64,000 nucleotides of DNA from Rhodobacter maris (GTDB taxonomy: Bacteria > Pseudomonadota > Alphaproteobacteria > Rhodobacterales > Rhodobacteraceae), in the NCBI RefSeq assembly GCF_900217815.1, contig NZ_OBMT01000009.1, positions 90,432-154,431 of the forward strand. Reading direction: 5' to 3'. Position numbers and translations under genes: made by a program. The number at the start of each line of letters is the position of its first letter. The first letter of the stretch is position 1. Below are positions 1 to 10,759 of the stretch, piece by piece. Under the pieces are notes generated by a model that did not search any database, was not told the origin of the DNA, and was given only the letters and a program-made list of their open reading frames with translations.

Positions 1-22
1 CGGTCATCACGATATCCTTCAT
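1..22 (-). CDS. N-terminus of the next cbb-operon gene (probably transketolase), cut by window edge
   Basis: Seven codons (MKDIVMT) are visible, starting at an ATG whose complement is at 20-22 and preceded on the minus strand by a strong GGGAGGAG ribosome site. It lies 78 bases downstream of cbbP in the same direction, so it is the next gene of the cbb operon. In Rhodobacter form II cbb operons, cbbT (transketolase) follows cbbP, which is why transketolase is suggested. The seven residues cannot prove it. Confidence 0.45.
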
Positions 23-100
23 GGCACTCCTCCCTGATGTGCCGTTCCCTTCGGGGCCCAGCGTGCCGGGCCCCGTCCGATCTGTTTGGGGGGCGCTCGT

Positions 101-979
101 TCAGGCGCGCGCGCGACGGCCTTCGCGCACCAGCCGCTCGATCAGCGGCGTCAGGATCAGCTGCATCGCCAGATCCTGCTTGTTGCCCGGAATGACGATC
201 GAGTTGGCCCGGCTCATCCAGGAACCATGGATCATCGAGGTCAGATAGGGGAAGTCGATCCCGCGCGGGTTGCGGAAACGGATCACGATCAGGCTCTCGT
301 CCGGCGTCGGGATCCAGCGGGTGATGAACGGGTTCGAGGTATCGACCACTGGCACGCGCTGGAAGTTGATGTCGGTTTGCGAGAATTGCGGCACGATGCA
401 ATGCACATAGGCATGCATGCGGCGCAAGATCACATCGGTCACCGCCTCGGTGGTGTAGCCGCGTTGCGCCCGGTCGCGGTGGATCTTCTGGATCCATTCG
501 AGGTTGATCACCGGCACGACGCCGATTTTCAGATCGGCATGGGCGGCGATATTCACCTGATCATTGGAGACGCAGCCGTGCAGCCCTTCGTAAAAGAGCA
601 GATCGGTATCGTCTTCGAACGGCGCCCAATCAGTGAAATGACCCGGCTCCACGCCATATTTTGCGCTCTCATTGGCGTCATGCACATAATGACGGGTGCG
701 GCCCTTGCCAGTTTCGCCATATTCGCGGAACACCCGCTCCAGATCCTCGAGCGCATTCGCCTCAAACGAGAAATGCGAGAAAGTGGCGTCGCCCGCGGCA
801 TAGCGCCGGTCCAGCTCGGCCTTCATGTCGGCGCGGTTGTAGCGGTGGAAGGCATCGCCCTCGATTGAGACCGCCTTCACGCCCTCACGGCGGAAGATCT
901 GGTCGAAGGTGGCCTTGACGGTCGAGGTGCCAGCGCCCGAGGAGCCGACGACGGAGATGATGGGGAATTGTTTCGACAT
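101..979 (-). CDS. cbbP: phosphoribulokinase
   Basis: This 292-residue protein is the proteobacterial octameric type of phosphoribulokinase, which phosphorylates ribulose-5-phosphate with ATP to make the Rubisco substrate in the Calvin cycle. The P-loop GSSGAGTST is at residues 12-20. Asp42 in IEGDAFHR matches the catalytic aspartate known from Rhodobacter PRK. The length is normal for the family. The gene lies six bases downstream of cbbF in the same direction, so they form one operon. Its ribosome site is weak and falls within the end of cbbF, which suggests translational coupling. Identification is very secure from sequence recognition and context. Confidence 0.97.
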   Translation of the reverse strand: MSKQFPIISVVGSSGAGTSTVKATFDQIFRREGVKAVSIEGDAFHRYNRADMKAELDRRYAAGDATFSHFSFEANALEDLERVFREYGETGKGRTRHYVHDANESAKYGVEPGHFTDWAPFEDDTDLLFYEGLHGCVSNDQVNIAAHADLKIGVVPVINLEWIQKIHRDRAQRGYTTEAVTDVILRRMHAYVHCIVPQFSQTDINFQRVPVVDTSNPFITRWIPTPDESLIVIRFRNPRGIDFPYLTSMIHGSWMSRANSIVIPGNKQDLAMQLILTPLIERLVREGRRARA

Positions 980-985
980 GGGGCT

Positions 986-1981
986 TCAGCTCCGGAACAG
1001 GCCGCGGTTGTTGAAGAGGGCCGAGGTCTCTTCGCCGGGCAGGTCATGATAGGCGGCGACGCGGGCAACCTTGGCGGCGCAGCCGAAAACGAAGGGGGTG
1101 CGGGCATGGAGTTTGCCGGGCAGCGCGGTAAGGATTTCCTCGCAACCATCGGTGGCGCCGCCGCCCACTTGCGTGATCAGAAACGCGATCGGCGCACATT
1201 CATAGACATGGCGCAACCGGCCATGCTCGTAGCCCTTGCGCTCGTCGCCCGGATAGAGGAAGACGCCGCCGCGCATCAGGATCCGGTGCGTTTCCGCCAC
1301 CAGCGAGGCGATCCAGCGCATGTTGAAATTGCGCCCGCGCGGGCCTTCGGCTCCGGCTACGAGGTCATCGACAAAGGCGCGGATCGGCGCCGGCCAGTGG
1401 CGATAGTTCGAGGCGTTGATCGCATATTCCGAGGTGTCCTGCGGCAGCGGCTTGATGTCGGCCACGCGGCGGAAGCTGTTGGTGTCGAGATCGAGCACCC
1501 AGTGCTGCACGCCCCGCCCGAAGCTGCACACAAGCGCGCATTGCGGGCCGTAGATGATGTAGCCGCCCGCAAGCTGTTCGGTTCCCTGCCGCAAAAAGCT
1601 CTCATCGGGGCCTTCGGCGGCCGGGAAGATCGAGAAGATCGTGCCGATTGAGACGTTCACGTCAATGTTGGAGGAGCCATCGAGCGGGTCGATCGCCAGC
1701 GCGAGCGTGCCCGCGCCAAGGCTCACCACCTCGTCTTGTTCCTCGGAGGCATAATAGGCCACCGCGGAGTCCTCAAGCGCGGTGCGGAACAGGTCATCGG
1801 CGATCACATCGAGCGCCTTTTGACCGTCACCGCCGGCATTGGTGCCAACGCCCGCCGCAAGATCGCGTTCAACGCCGTTGCGAGAGATGATGCGGGCGAC
1901 CTGGGCCCCCACCGCGGCCAGACGTTGCATCACGTCTGCCAGTTCCGGGCTGAGCCCGAGGTCTTCCAGCTCGATCGCCAT
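986..1981 (-). CDS. cbbF: fructose-1,6-bisphosphatase class 1
   Basis: The 331-residue protein hydrolyses fructose-1,6-bisphosphate (and, in cbb operons, often sedoheptulose-1,7-bisphosphate) in the Calvin cycle. The metal and phosphate signature [10 protein letters not shown] is at residues 98-107, and the C-terminal part has the FBPase substrate-binding region with [10 protein letters not shown]. An upstream in-frame ATG at 2035 exists, but 1981 (MAIELEDL) is chosen because GGCAGGAGGAGCT directly precedes it; the earlier start would also run into the cbbR promoter region. It is the first gene of the cbbF-cbbP operon and is divergent from cbbR, so it is very likely CbbR-controlled. Confidence 0.97.
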   Translation of the reverse strand: MAIELEDLGLSPELADVMQRLAAVGAQVARIISRNGVERDLAAGVGTNAGGDGQKALDVIADDLFRTALEDSAVAYYASEEQDEVVSLGAGTLALAIDPLDGSSNIDVNVSIGTIFSIFPAAEGPDESFLRQGTEQLAGGYIIYGPQCALVCSFGRGVQHWVLDLDTNSFRRVADIKPLPQDTSEYAINASNYRHWPAPIRAFVDDLVAGAEGPRGRNFNMRWIASLVAETHRILMRGGVFLYPGDERKGYEHGRLRHVYECAPIAFLITQVGGGATDGCEEILTALPGKLHARTPFVFGCAAKVARVAAYHDLPGEETSALFNNRGLFRS

Positions 1982-2037
1982 AGCTCCTCCTGCCATCTGC
2001 TGGCCGGACGTTGCGCCGAATGCGCTTTCATGCAAAT

Positions 2038-2073
2038 TTGAAATTCAGCAATTCGCTTTAAGGAAAATCTAAA
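2038..2073. promoter_or_regulatory. candidate CbbR-binding region between cbbF and cbbR
   Basis: The 92-base gap between the divergent cbbF and cbbR genes is AT-rich compared with its surroundings. It contains the dyad TTG-N8-CAA at 2038-2051 and TTTA-N9-TAAA at 2057-2073. Both fit the loose T-N11-A style of LysR-family sites. The second overlaps the cbbR ribosome site, compatible with autoregulation. The role is inferred from position and symmetry only. Confidence 0.4.
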
Positions 2074-3075
2074 ATGATCCGCCTCGACAGCATCACGCTC
2101 AAACAGCTGCGCGCGCTTCAGGCCGTCGCAAAAGGTGGATCCCTGACCGCGGCAGGTCAGATTATTGGCCTGACAACGCCAGCAATTCACACCCAAATCA
2201 AGAGCTTGGAGGATGCCGTTCAGGTCAGGCTCCTGCAGCGGGCCTCGGATGGCGGCGGATCGGAACTCACCGAGGCGGGGCGGACGCTGCTGGAGACCGC
2301 GCGGCGGATCGAAGACGCTTTGTCGCAGGGCGGGGCCAATCTGGCGGCGCTCGCGCGCGGTCAGGCAGGGCGGGTGACGCTGGGGGTCGTCTCTACCGCG
2401 AAATATTTCGCGCCAAGACTCGTCAAGGCCCTGAGCCTCTCGAACCCCGATATCGAAGTGGCGCTGCGGGTCGGCAACCGTGCCGCCACCATCGAGGGGC
2501 TCGAACGCGGGGCCTTCGACATCGCCATCATGGGGCGGCCGCCGCGCCGCCCTCCCGTTCAGGCCGAGCCATTGGGGCCGCATCCGCACGGGCTCCTGGC
2601 CGCACCCGATCATCCGCTGGCGGGGCAGGGGGTGGCGGTGGACGCGCTCTTTGCCCAGATCTTCCTTGCGCGTGAGAAAGGCTCGGGCACGCGGATCCTG
2701 ATGGAGCGCTGGCTCGACAGGGTGGGCGACGGCCAAGCTTATGAGACGCTTGAGATGGATAGCAACGAGACGATCAAACAGGCCGTGATGGCGGGGCTCG
2801 GCATCGCCTTTCTGAGCCTTCATACGGTGACCGAGGAACTCGCCTCGGGGCGGATCGTGCCATTGCAGGCCCCGGGCCTGCCGATCCTGCGGCACTGGTT
2901 CATGGTGCGCCGCGAGGACGAGGCGCCACGGCCGGTCGCGGCACAGCTCTGGCAAGCGATCCTCGGGCTCGCCGGCAGCTATCTGCCGGGCGCTCCGGCA
3001 CATGGTTTCGAGGTCCGGGGGGCGATTGACGCGGCTGCCCGGCCGGGTCATCCTGACCCGAACCTGCCGATCTGA
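2074..3075 (+). CDS. cbbR: LysR-type regulator of the Calvin-cycle operon
   Basis: The 333-residue protein has an N-terminal winged helix-turn-helix (about residues 8-65, with GGSLTAAGQIIGLTTPAIHTQ) and a LysR substrate-binding domain over the rest. Its orientation, divergent from cbbF-cbbP, is the standard arrangement for CbbR, which activates cbb operons in response to metabolites such as RuBP. An AAGGAAA ribosome site precedes the ATG at 2074. The C-terminus is slightly long for the family, about 310 residues being usual. The family is certain from sequence; the CbbR assignment rests mainly on context. Confidence 0.93.
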   Translation: MIRLDSITLKQLRALQAVAKGGSLTAAGQIIGLTTPAIHTQIKSLEDAVQVRLLQRASDGGGSELTEAGRTLLETARRIEDALSQGGANLAALARGQAGRVTLGVVSTAKYFAPRLVKALSLSNPDIEVALRVGNRAATIEGLERGAFDIAIMGRPPRRPPVQAEPLGPHPHGLLAAPDHPLAGQGVAVDALFAQIFLAREKGSGTRILMERWLDRVGDGQAYETLEMDSNETIKQAVMAGLGIAFLSLHTVTEELASGRIVPLQAPGLPILRHWFMVRREDEAPRPVAAQLWQAILGLAGSYLPGAPAHGFEVRGAIDAAARPGHPDPNLPI

Positions 3076-3086
3076 GGAGATCCGAG

Positions 3087-4058
3087 ATGAGCTATGCGAT
3101 GGTGGTGAGCAGCCCCGGTGGGGTCGAGAATTTTCGCCGTGTCGCGCGCGACATCCCGCAGCCGGGCGCCGGCGAGGTTACCTTAAGACATACGGCCATC
3201 GGCCTGAATTACATTGATGTTTATATGCGCACAGGGCTCTATCCTTGGCCGGTGACACAGGATCTCGTGACCGGCTCCGAGGGGGCCGGCGTGATTGAGA
3301 TGGCCGGCCCCGGGGTTGATCTCGCCCCCGGAACGCGTGTCGCCTATACTCAGCCGAACGGTGCCTATGCAAGCCACCGGGTGATCTCCGCTGACCAGCT
3401 CGTGCCGATCCCCGAGGGGATCTCGGACGAGATCGCCGCCTCGGTGATGCTCAAGGGGCTCACCGTGCATTACCTGATCCATCATTCCTACGCCGCGCAG
3501 CCGGGCGATTGTGTGCTCGTCCATGCCGCGGCGGGCGGCGTTGGGTTGCTCGCCGGGCAATGGCTGAAAGCGAAAGGCGTGCGCGCGCTTGGCACCGCGG
3601 GAGGGGCGGCCAAATGCGCGCTCGCCGCCGCGCATGGCTATGACGCGGTGATCGATTATCATGCACGGGATTTTGTTGCCGAGGTGCGCGCGCTTACCGA
3701 TGGCAAGGGTGTTCAAGCCGTCTACGATTCTGTCGGCGCGGTTACGCTGCAGAAATCGCTCGATGTGCTGGAGCGTTTCGGGACATTAGTGAGTTTTGGC
3801 CAAAGCTCCGGTCCGGCACTCGATTTTCGAGTCAATGACCTTGCACGTGGCTCGCTGCGGCTGACACGACCCACGCTTTTTCATCACACGGCGCGGCCGG
3901 GCTGGCTGCAATCGGCAAGCGGCGAACTTTTCGAGATGATCCTGAGCGGCGCGATCCACGTCGAGATTGGTCAGCGCTTCGCTTTGGAGGATGTCGCCAC
4001 CGCCCACAAGGCGCTCGAAGCGCGCAAGACCACCGGCTGCACGATCCTGACAACGTAG
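3087..4058 (+). CDS. qor: quinone oxidoreductase, zeta-crystallin type (NADPH)
   Basis: This 323-residue protein belongs to the zinc-independent medium-chain dehydrogenase/reductase family. It has an N-terminal GroES-like domain (about 25-125) and a Rossmann domain with the nucleotide-binding run HAAAGGVGLLAGQWLKAKG starting near residue 148. Family members reduce quinones with NADPH by one electron. No zinc-ligand cluster is visible, which fits quinone reductase rather than alcohol dehydrogenase. It starts 11 bases after cbbR, after a GAGGAG ribosome site, and is probably co-transcribed with it. A direct role in CO2 fixation is not implied. Confidence 0.9.
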   Translation: MSYAMVVSSPGGVENFRRVARDIPQPGAGEVTLRHTAIGLNYIDVYMRTGLYPWPVTQDLVTGSEGAGVIEMAGPGVDLAPGTRVAYTQPNGAYASHRVISADQLVPIPEGISDEIAASVMLKGLTVHYLIHHSYAAQPGDCVLVHAAAGGVGLLAGQWLKAKGVRALGTAGGAAKCALAAAHGYDAVIDYHARDFVAEVRALTDGKGVQAVYDSVGAVTLQKSLDVLERFGTLVSFGQSSGPALDFRVNDLARGSLRLTRPTLFHHTARPGWLQSASGELFEMILSGAIHVEIGQRFALEDVATAHKALEARKTTGCTILTT

Positions 4059-4308
4059 AAAAGCAACCATGAAACACACGCGCTGCGGAATAAGGGTTTT
4101 GCACGAAAAAGCAGCTAATATGGACGCCGTGGCGGCTAATTATTTTACATAATACTGATTATCGGATTATCGGACTTTCCCTGGTCGCGTCCAACAACTT
4201 CGCTCGGGCTCATGGCGTTCTGCGATGATTATCAGTTCCCCGTAAGATGAATCGCGCGCGATGCCCCGCGCAACGCGCAAGCGCAGCGCGGGGCCTAATT
4301 GCCGCTGG
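4059..4308. other. AT-rich gap between convergent qor and pgm
   Basis: No gene is visible in these 250 bases. The middle (about 4135-4180) is strikingly AT-rich for this genome. It contains two adjacent copies of GATTATCG (4157-4172) and a related GATTATCA at 4227-4234. Its pgm-proximal end holds a GC-rich hairpin, listed separately. The gap may mark a junction or a protein-binding site; nothing more is supported. Confidence 0.5.
4263..4294 (-). terminator. hairpin downstream of pgm, end of the glycogen operon
   Basis: Perfect 9-bp arms GCCCCGCGC (4263-4271) and GCGCGGGGC (4286-4294) lie 14 bases beyond the pgm stop codon. There is no strong T-tract on either side, so it is a candidate terminator or 3'-end stabiliser rather than a textbook intrinsic terminator. 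It could also serve qor from the other side. Confidence 0.55.
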
Positions 4309-5943
<1,635 letters not shown>

Positions 5944-7947
5944 CTATCGCGCTGTCGATCGGATAAACAATTGAACGGATTGGGCGAAAACACAAGTCAC
6001 GGGCTCAGTATGTGCGCTCTCCGGGGCCTCGGGGCGGGTCGTGTCGAGCATCAGTCGCCAACATCCCTCGGGCAGATGTACCCTCGTTGTGGGACCGGCA
6101 TTGAAGATCGCGAAAAAGGCCTCGTAAGCGACCTGCCCCGCCGGGCCTTCGGCGGCGCCCCGGATCTCGGCGCAAAGACAGCGCGCGTTGGCATCGTGCC
6201 AGTCTTGTGCGGTGGGTTCGGCACCCGAGGGCATGCGCCAGATCAGATCCCGCATGCCATCTTGCCCCCGGGTTTTCGCATGGAGGAACCGGTTCTGCCG
6301 CAGTACGGGATGGTCATGACGCAGTTTGGCGAGCCGGGCCACAAAGGCGCAAAGCGCCCAATCGGCGTTTGGCCAGTCGACCCAGCCGATCGGATTGTCT
6401 TGCGCATAAGCATTGTTGTTTCCGCCCTGCCCGTTGCCGATCTCGTCACCGGAAAGCAGCATCGGCACCCCTTGCGAAAGCATCAGGCTGGCCAAGAGCG
6501 CGCGTTTGCGCCCCTGCCGTGCTGCGGGCTCGGAAAGCGCTTCAGCATAGTTGGCATTATGGCCGTCGCGGTTTTGCTCACCATTGGCCTCGTTCCGCTT
6601 TTCATTATACGAAACAAGATCCTGCAAGGTAAAACCATCATGCGCCGTGAGAAAGTTCAGCGAGGTTGTGGCGGGGCGTCCATGACGATCGAAGATCTCG
6701 GCTGAGCCGGCGATGCGGCGGGCGAGTTCGGCGATCTGCGCTGCGTCGCCACGCCAGAACTGCCGCAACCCGTCGCGGAACCGATCGTTCCATTCGATGA
6801 AGGGAAAGGGAAAATCGCCAAGCCGATAACCACCGGGGCCGATGTCCCACGGCTCGGCAATCAGCTTCACTGCGCCAAGCACCGGATCTTGCCGGATCGC
6901 GCTTAAAAACGGCGCCCAGGACTTGAACTGCCCGGTCGAGGTGCGCCCGAGCGTGGCGGCAAGATCGAATCGGAAGCCATCGACCCCCATTTCCTCGACC
7001 CAGTGACGCAAGGCATCCATCACGAGCCGCAGCACCATCGGATTGGCGAGGTTGAGCGTATTGCCGGTGCCGGTGTCGTTGACATAGCTGCGCCCGCCCT
7101 CCGCCAGCCGGTAGCAGGCGGCATTGTCGATCCCACGCAGGCTGAGCGTCGGGCCAGAGCCGTCCCCCTCGCCCGAATGGTTGAAGACGACATCCAGAAT
7201 GACCTCGATCCCCGCCGCATGGAAGGCGCGCACCATGGCGCGGAACCCGTCGCGCGTGCCGTAGCGCGGCTCGGGGGCGAAAAAGGCGATCGGCTGGTAG
7301 CCCCAGTAATTGCGCAGCCCCTTTTCGACCAGAAACCGATCATCGAGAAAGGCCGCGACGGGTAACAGCTCAATCGCGGTAACGCCAAGGCGTTTGAGAT
7401 GCGCAAGGATCGGCGGGCTTGCCATCCCTTCGTAAGTGCCGCGCAGCGCTTCGGGCACATCGGGGTGAAGCATCGTTAGCCCGCGCAGATGCGCCTCATA
7501 GATAAATGTATGAGACCAAGATCTTGCAGGCCTTTCCCAATGTGGCTTCAGGATCTCGCAAACGATCGAACGCGGCGTGGCGAGGGCGGAATCGCGCCGG
7601 TCCGGGCGGGCGCTGCCGCCCTGCATCAGCGGATGCCAGACGAGCGGCGCGCTCAGCGCCCGTGCATAGGGGTCGATCAGAAGCTTGGCGGAGTTGAAGC
7701 GATGGCCGATCTCGGGCGCCCAAGGGCCGTGCACCCGGTAGCCATATTGCGTCCCCGGCCCGACCCCCGCCACGAAGCCGTGCCAGATCTCGCCGGCGCG
7801 TTCGGGAAGCGGAAGGCGGATCTCCCGCTCCCCCTCGAACAGGCAAAGCTCGACCTTTTCGGCATGGGCGGAATAGAGGGCGAAATTGGTTCCGCCCCCG
7901 ACGGGCACCGCTCCAAGCACCTCGGCCCTGCCCGGCCGGATCTTCAT
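5944..7947 (-). CDS. glgX: glycogen debranching enzyme GlgX (isoamylase type)
   Basis: The 667-residue GH13 protein hydrolyses alpha-1,6 branches of phosphorylase-limited glycogen. It opens with a CBM48-like domain and then a TIM barrel with VILDVVFNHSGEGD, the nucleophile region GFRFDLAATLGR, the acid/base region IAEPWDIG and the GlgX signature TAHDGFTLQDLVSYNEKRN. Its start overlaps the glgA stop by 4 bp (ATGA), so the two are translationally coupled. Length is normal for GlgX. The debranching partner for the phosphorylase GlgP is thus encoded in the same operon. Confidence 0.96.
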   Translation of the reverse strand: MKIRPGRAEVLGAVPVGGGTNFALYSAHAEKVELCLFEGEREIRLPLPERAGEIWHGFVAGVGPGTQYGYRVHGPWAPEIGHRFNSAKLLIDPYARALSAPLVWHPLMQGGSARPDRRDSALATPRSIVCEILKPHWERPARSWSHTFIYEAHLRGLTMLHPDVPEALRGTYEGMASPPILAHLKRLGVTAIELLPVAAFLDDRFLVEKGLRNYWGYQPIAFFAPEPRYGTRDGFRAMVRAFHAAGIEVILDVVFNHSGEGDGSGPTLSLRGIDNAACYRLAEGGRSYVNDTGTGNTLNLANPMVLRLVMDALRHWVEEMGVDGFRFDLAATLGRTSTGQFKSWAPFLSAIRQDPVLGAVKLIAEPWDIGPGGYRLGDFPFPFIEWNDRFRDGLRQFWRGDAAQIAELARRIAGSAEIFDRHGRPATTSLNFLTAHDGFTLQDLVSYNEKRNEANGEQNRDGHNANYAEALSEPAARQGRKRALLASLMLSQGVPMLLSGDEIGNGQGGNNNAYAQDNPIGWVDWPNADWALCAFVARLAKLRHDHPVLRQNRFLHAKTRGQDGMRDLIWRMPSGAEPTAQDWHDANARCLCAEIRGAAEGPAGQVAYEAFFAIFNAGPTTRVHLPEGCWRLMLDTTRPEAPESAHTEPVTCVFAQSVQLFIRSTAR

Positions 7948-9377
7948 GCGGCGAGCAACCGGTCGTAAAGCGCGGCATAGCGCGCCGCCGAAGCGCCCCA
8001 GCCAAGGTCGGCTTTCATGCCGCGCCGCACCATCGCGCCCCAGGTCTTGCGGTCGGCATAAAGGCTGCAGAGCTGACGCACCGACTGGCGCAGCGCGAGC
8101 GCATCAACCGGATGGAACACCACGCCGGTCGCGGCATTGGCGGCCAGCGTTGCCGGGCTCGCCCCGATCACCGTGTCGGCGAGCCCGCCGACCGCGGCAA
8201 CGAGCGGCACGCAGCCATAGCGCAGCCCGTAAAGCTGCGTGAGACCGCAGGGCTCGAAGCGCGACGGCACAAGCACCGCATCGCCGCCCGCGAACATGCG
8301 GTGGCTCAGCCCTTCATCATAACCGATTTTTACACTCACCCGACCGGGGAACCGGGTCGCAAGCCCGCGCACCATATCCTCGGCCCAGAGATCGCCCGAC
8401 CCCAGAATGGCCAGCCCGCCGCCCGCCTCGACAAGCGCCTCGGCCGCGGCCGGCAGAAGGTCGATCCCCTTTTGCGGCGTGAGCCGCGAGACCAGCACCA
8501 TCAGCGGGCCGGAAAGCTCCGGGTCCATCTGAAACTCTTCGAGCAACGCCTTACGGTTTTTTGCTTTTCCGGCTTGCTTCGTGGCGCTGAACGGCGCGCA
8601 TTCCGGGTCGGCCTCAGGGTTCCAGACGGTATCATCAATGCCGTTGAGAATGCCCGTGAGCGCACTTGCGCGCGCCACCATCACCCCCTCGAGCCCCTGC
8701 CCGTACTCGGCCCGCATCAGCTCCTCGGCATAGCGCGGGCTCACGGTCGTGATCGCATCCGCCGTGGTCAGCCCCGCCTTCAGCATCGAGACATCTCCCC
8801 AGAATTCATAACCGCCCGGGTGGCAGGCCTCGTAGGGCAGCCGCAGCGCGCCGATCTTGTCGGTCCCCACACGGCCTTGAAAGGCGACGTTGTGGATCGT
8901 CAGCACGGTCGGCACATTGGTGCCCCAATAGCGCAGATAGGCCGGCGCGAGCGCGCCCTGCCAGTCATGCGCATGCAGCACATCCGGACGCCAGTCGCCC
9001 GCACCGTCACGCGCGACCGCCGCCGCCGCCCAGCACAGCGCCGCGAACCGCTCGGCATTGTCCCAGTAATCGCCATGCGGGCCGGCATAGGGGCCGCCCT
9101 CGCGCTCATAAAGATGTGCCGCCTCGAGCGCGAGCACGTCAACCCCGCCGTGCCTGCCCAGATGCAGCGCCGCCGGCCCGCCGAAAAGCGCCTCGTCGCG
9201 CCAGACCACCTCGGTCTCGCCAAGCTTGCCAAGAAGACCCGGATAGGCGGGCAGCATCATCCGCATCTGCCAGCCCTGCCCTGCGAGAGCCGCGGGCAGC
9301 GCGCCAACCACATCGGCGAGCCCGCCCGTTTTGATCAGAGGCACCGCTTCCGATGCGACAGACAGAACTTGCTTCAT
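7944..9377 (-). CDS. glgA: glycogen synthase (ADP-glucose type)
   Basis: This GT5 glycosyltransferase of about 477 residues adds glucose from ADP-glucose to the growing alpha-1,4 glucan. The N-terminal ADP-glucose site KTGGLADVVGALP is present, and the C-terminal half carries SRFEPCGLTQLYGLRYG. An in-frame ATG six codons upstream (9395) is possible. The start at 9377 (MKQVLSVASEA) is preferred because a purine-rich AAGGGGAAG lies just before it, and the family normally begins this way. It overlaps glgX by 4 bp downstream. A GC-rich inverted stretch (about 9398-9430) separates it from glgC. Confidence 0.95.
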   Translation of the reverse strand: MKQVLSVASEAVPLIKTGGLADVVGALPAALAGQGWQMRMMLPAYPGLLGKLGETEVVWRDEALFGGPAALHLGRHGGVDVLALEAAHLYEREGGPYAGPHGDYWDNAERFAALCWAAAAVARDGAGDWRPDVLHAHDWQGALAPAYLRYWGTNVPTVLTIHNVAFQGRVGTDKIGALRLPYEACHPGGYEFWGDVSMLKAGLTTADAITTVSPRYAEELMRAEYGQGLEGVMVARASALTGILNGIDDTVWNPEADPECAPFSATKQAGKAKNRKALLEEFQMDPELSGPLMVLVSRLTPQKGIDLLPAAAEALVEAGGGLAILGSGDLWAEDMVRGLATRFPGRVSVKIGYDEGLSHRMFAGGDAVLVPSRFEPCGLTQLYGLRYGCVPLVAAVGGLADTVIGASPATLAANAATGVVFHPVDALALRQSVRQLCSLYADRKTWGAMVRRGMKADLGWGASAARYAALYDRLLAA

Positions 9378-9446
9378 CTTCTTCCCCTTCTTCATGCCGC
9401 CGGCCCCGGCGGCCCCGGCCGGGGCTCCGGGGTCCGGCGCTCCCGT

Positions 9447-10718
9447 TCAGCCCAGTTTTGCGGCGCGCCGGTCGAGCATCGGCTGGGTGATCAGCACCAC
9501 CCCGCCCTCGGTCCGGCGGAACCACTTTGCATCTTCCTCGGGATCCTCGCCAACCACGAGCCCCTCGGGGATCTTCACGCCGCGGTCGACCACGCAGCGA
9601 CTGAGCTGCGCCTTGCGGCCCACTTCGACGTAAGGCAGTGCCACGACGTAATCGAGTGAGGAATAGGAATGCGCCCGCCCGCCGGTGAACAGGAGCGAAT
9701 TGCGCACCTCAGAGCCCGAAACGATGCAATCGCCGGAGACGAGCGAGCTCACCGCCGAGCCGCGCCTGTTGTCTTCGTCATGGATGAATTTGGCTGGCGG
9801 CACGATCTCGGCATAGGTCCAGATCGGCCAGGCATTGTCGTAAAGGTCAAGCTTGGGCGTGAAATCGGTCAGGTCGATATTGGCCTGCCAGAAAGCGTCG
9901 ATGGTGCCGACATCGCGCCAGTAGGGTTCGGTCTCGAGCCCGGAGGTGACGCAGCTCTCGGCGAAGCGATGCGCCATCGCCTTGCCGTTCTTGACGATGT
10001 CGGGGATCAGGTCATGGCCGAAATCATGGCCCGAATTCGGGTCTTCGGCATCGCGGATCAAAAGTTCGCGCAAAAGCTTCCAGTCGAAGACGTAGATCCC
10101 CATCGACACCAGCGTATGCGTCGGGTCGTCGGGCAGGCCCGGCGGATCGGCCGGCTTCTCGATGAAGCCAGTGATGCGCAGGCTCTTGTCGACCGCCATG
10201 CAGCCAAAGGCCGTGGCCTCTTCGCGCGGCACGGTGAGACAGCCGATCGTCACATCCGCACCGGTCTCGACATGCTGGCGCAGCATCACCTCGTAATCCA
10301 TTTTATAGATATGATCGCCCGCCAGGATGATGACGTATTTGACGTCGTAATCCTCGATGATGTCGATGTTCTGCGCCACGGCATCGGCGGTGCCGAGATA
10401 CCATTTGCTCTCATCGATGCGCTGGCTCGCGGGGAGAATATCAAGGTATTCGTTGCGCTCGGCGCGGAAGAAGTTCCAGCCGCGCTGCATGTGGCGAATG
10501 AGGCTATGCGCCTTGTATTGCGTGGCAATCGCCATCTTGCGGATGCCGGAATTGAGCGCATTCGACAGTGCGAAGTCGATAATCCGCGTCTTGCCGCCAA
10601 AATAGACCGCGGGCTTCGCGCGCCGGTCGGTGAGTTCCTTGAGGCGGCTGCCGCGGCCCCCCGCCAGAACGAAGGCCATCGCCTGCGACGAGAGCCTCTG
10701 GTTCGGTTGCGGTTTCAT
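9447..10718 (-). CDS. glgC: glucose-1-phosphate adenylyltransferase
   Basis: The 423-residue ADP-glucose pyrophosphorylase makes the glucosyl donor for GlgA and is the usual control point of bacterial glycogen synthesis. The nucleotide-binding run [19 protein letters not shown] is at about residues 20-38, and the C-terminal third is the left-handed beta-helix domain. The reading frame stays open upstream to 10916. The start at 10718 (MKPQPNQ) is chosen because GGGAGAGGGAG lies directly before it. In this group the enzyme is typically activated by fructose-6-phosphate and pyruvate (general knowledge, not visible here). Confidence 0.96.
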   Translation of the reverse strand: MKPQPNQRLSSQAMAFVLAGGRGSRLKELTDRRAKPAVYFGGKTRIIDFALSNALNSGIRKMAIATQYKAHSLIRHMQRGWNFFRAERNEYLDILPASQRIDESKWYLGTADAVAQNIDIIEDYDVKYVIILAGDHIYKMDYEVMLRQHVETGADVTIGCLTVPREEATAFGCMAVDKSLRITGFIEKPADPPGLPDDPTHTLVSMGIYVFDWKLLRELLIRDAEDPNSGHDFGHDLIPDIVKNGKAMAHRFAESCVTSGLETEPYWRDVGTIDAFWQANIDLTDFTPKLDLYDNAWPIWTYAEIVPPAKFIHDEDNRRGSAVSSLVSGDCIVSGSEVRNSLLFTGGRAHSYSSLDYVVALPYVEVGRKAQLSRCVVDRGVKIPEGLVVGEDPEEDAKWFRRTEGGVVLITQPMLDRRAAKLG

Positions 10719-10759
10719 ATCTCCCTCTCCCTTCTTGTCTCCCCGTTCACGCGCCCCTG

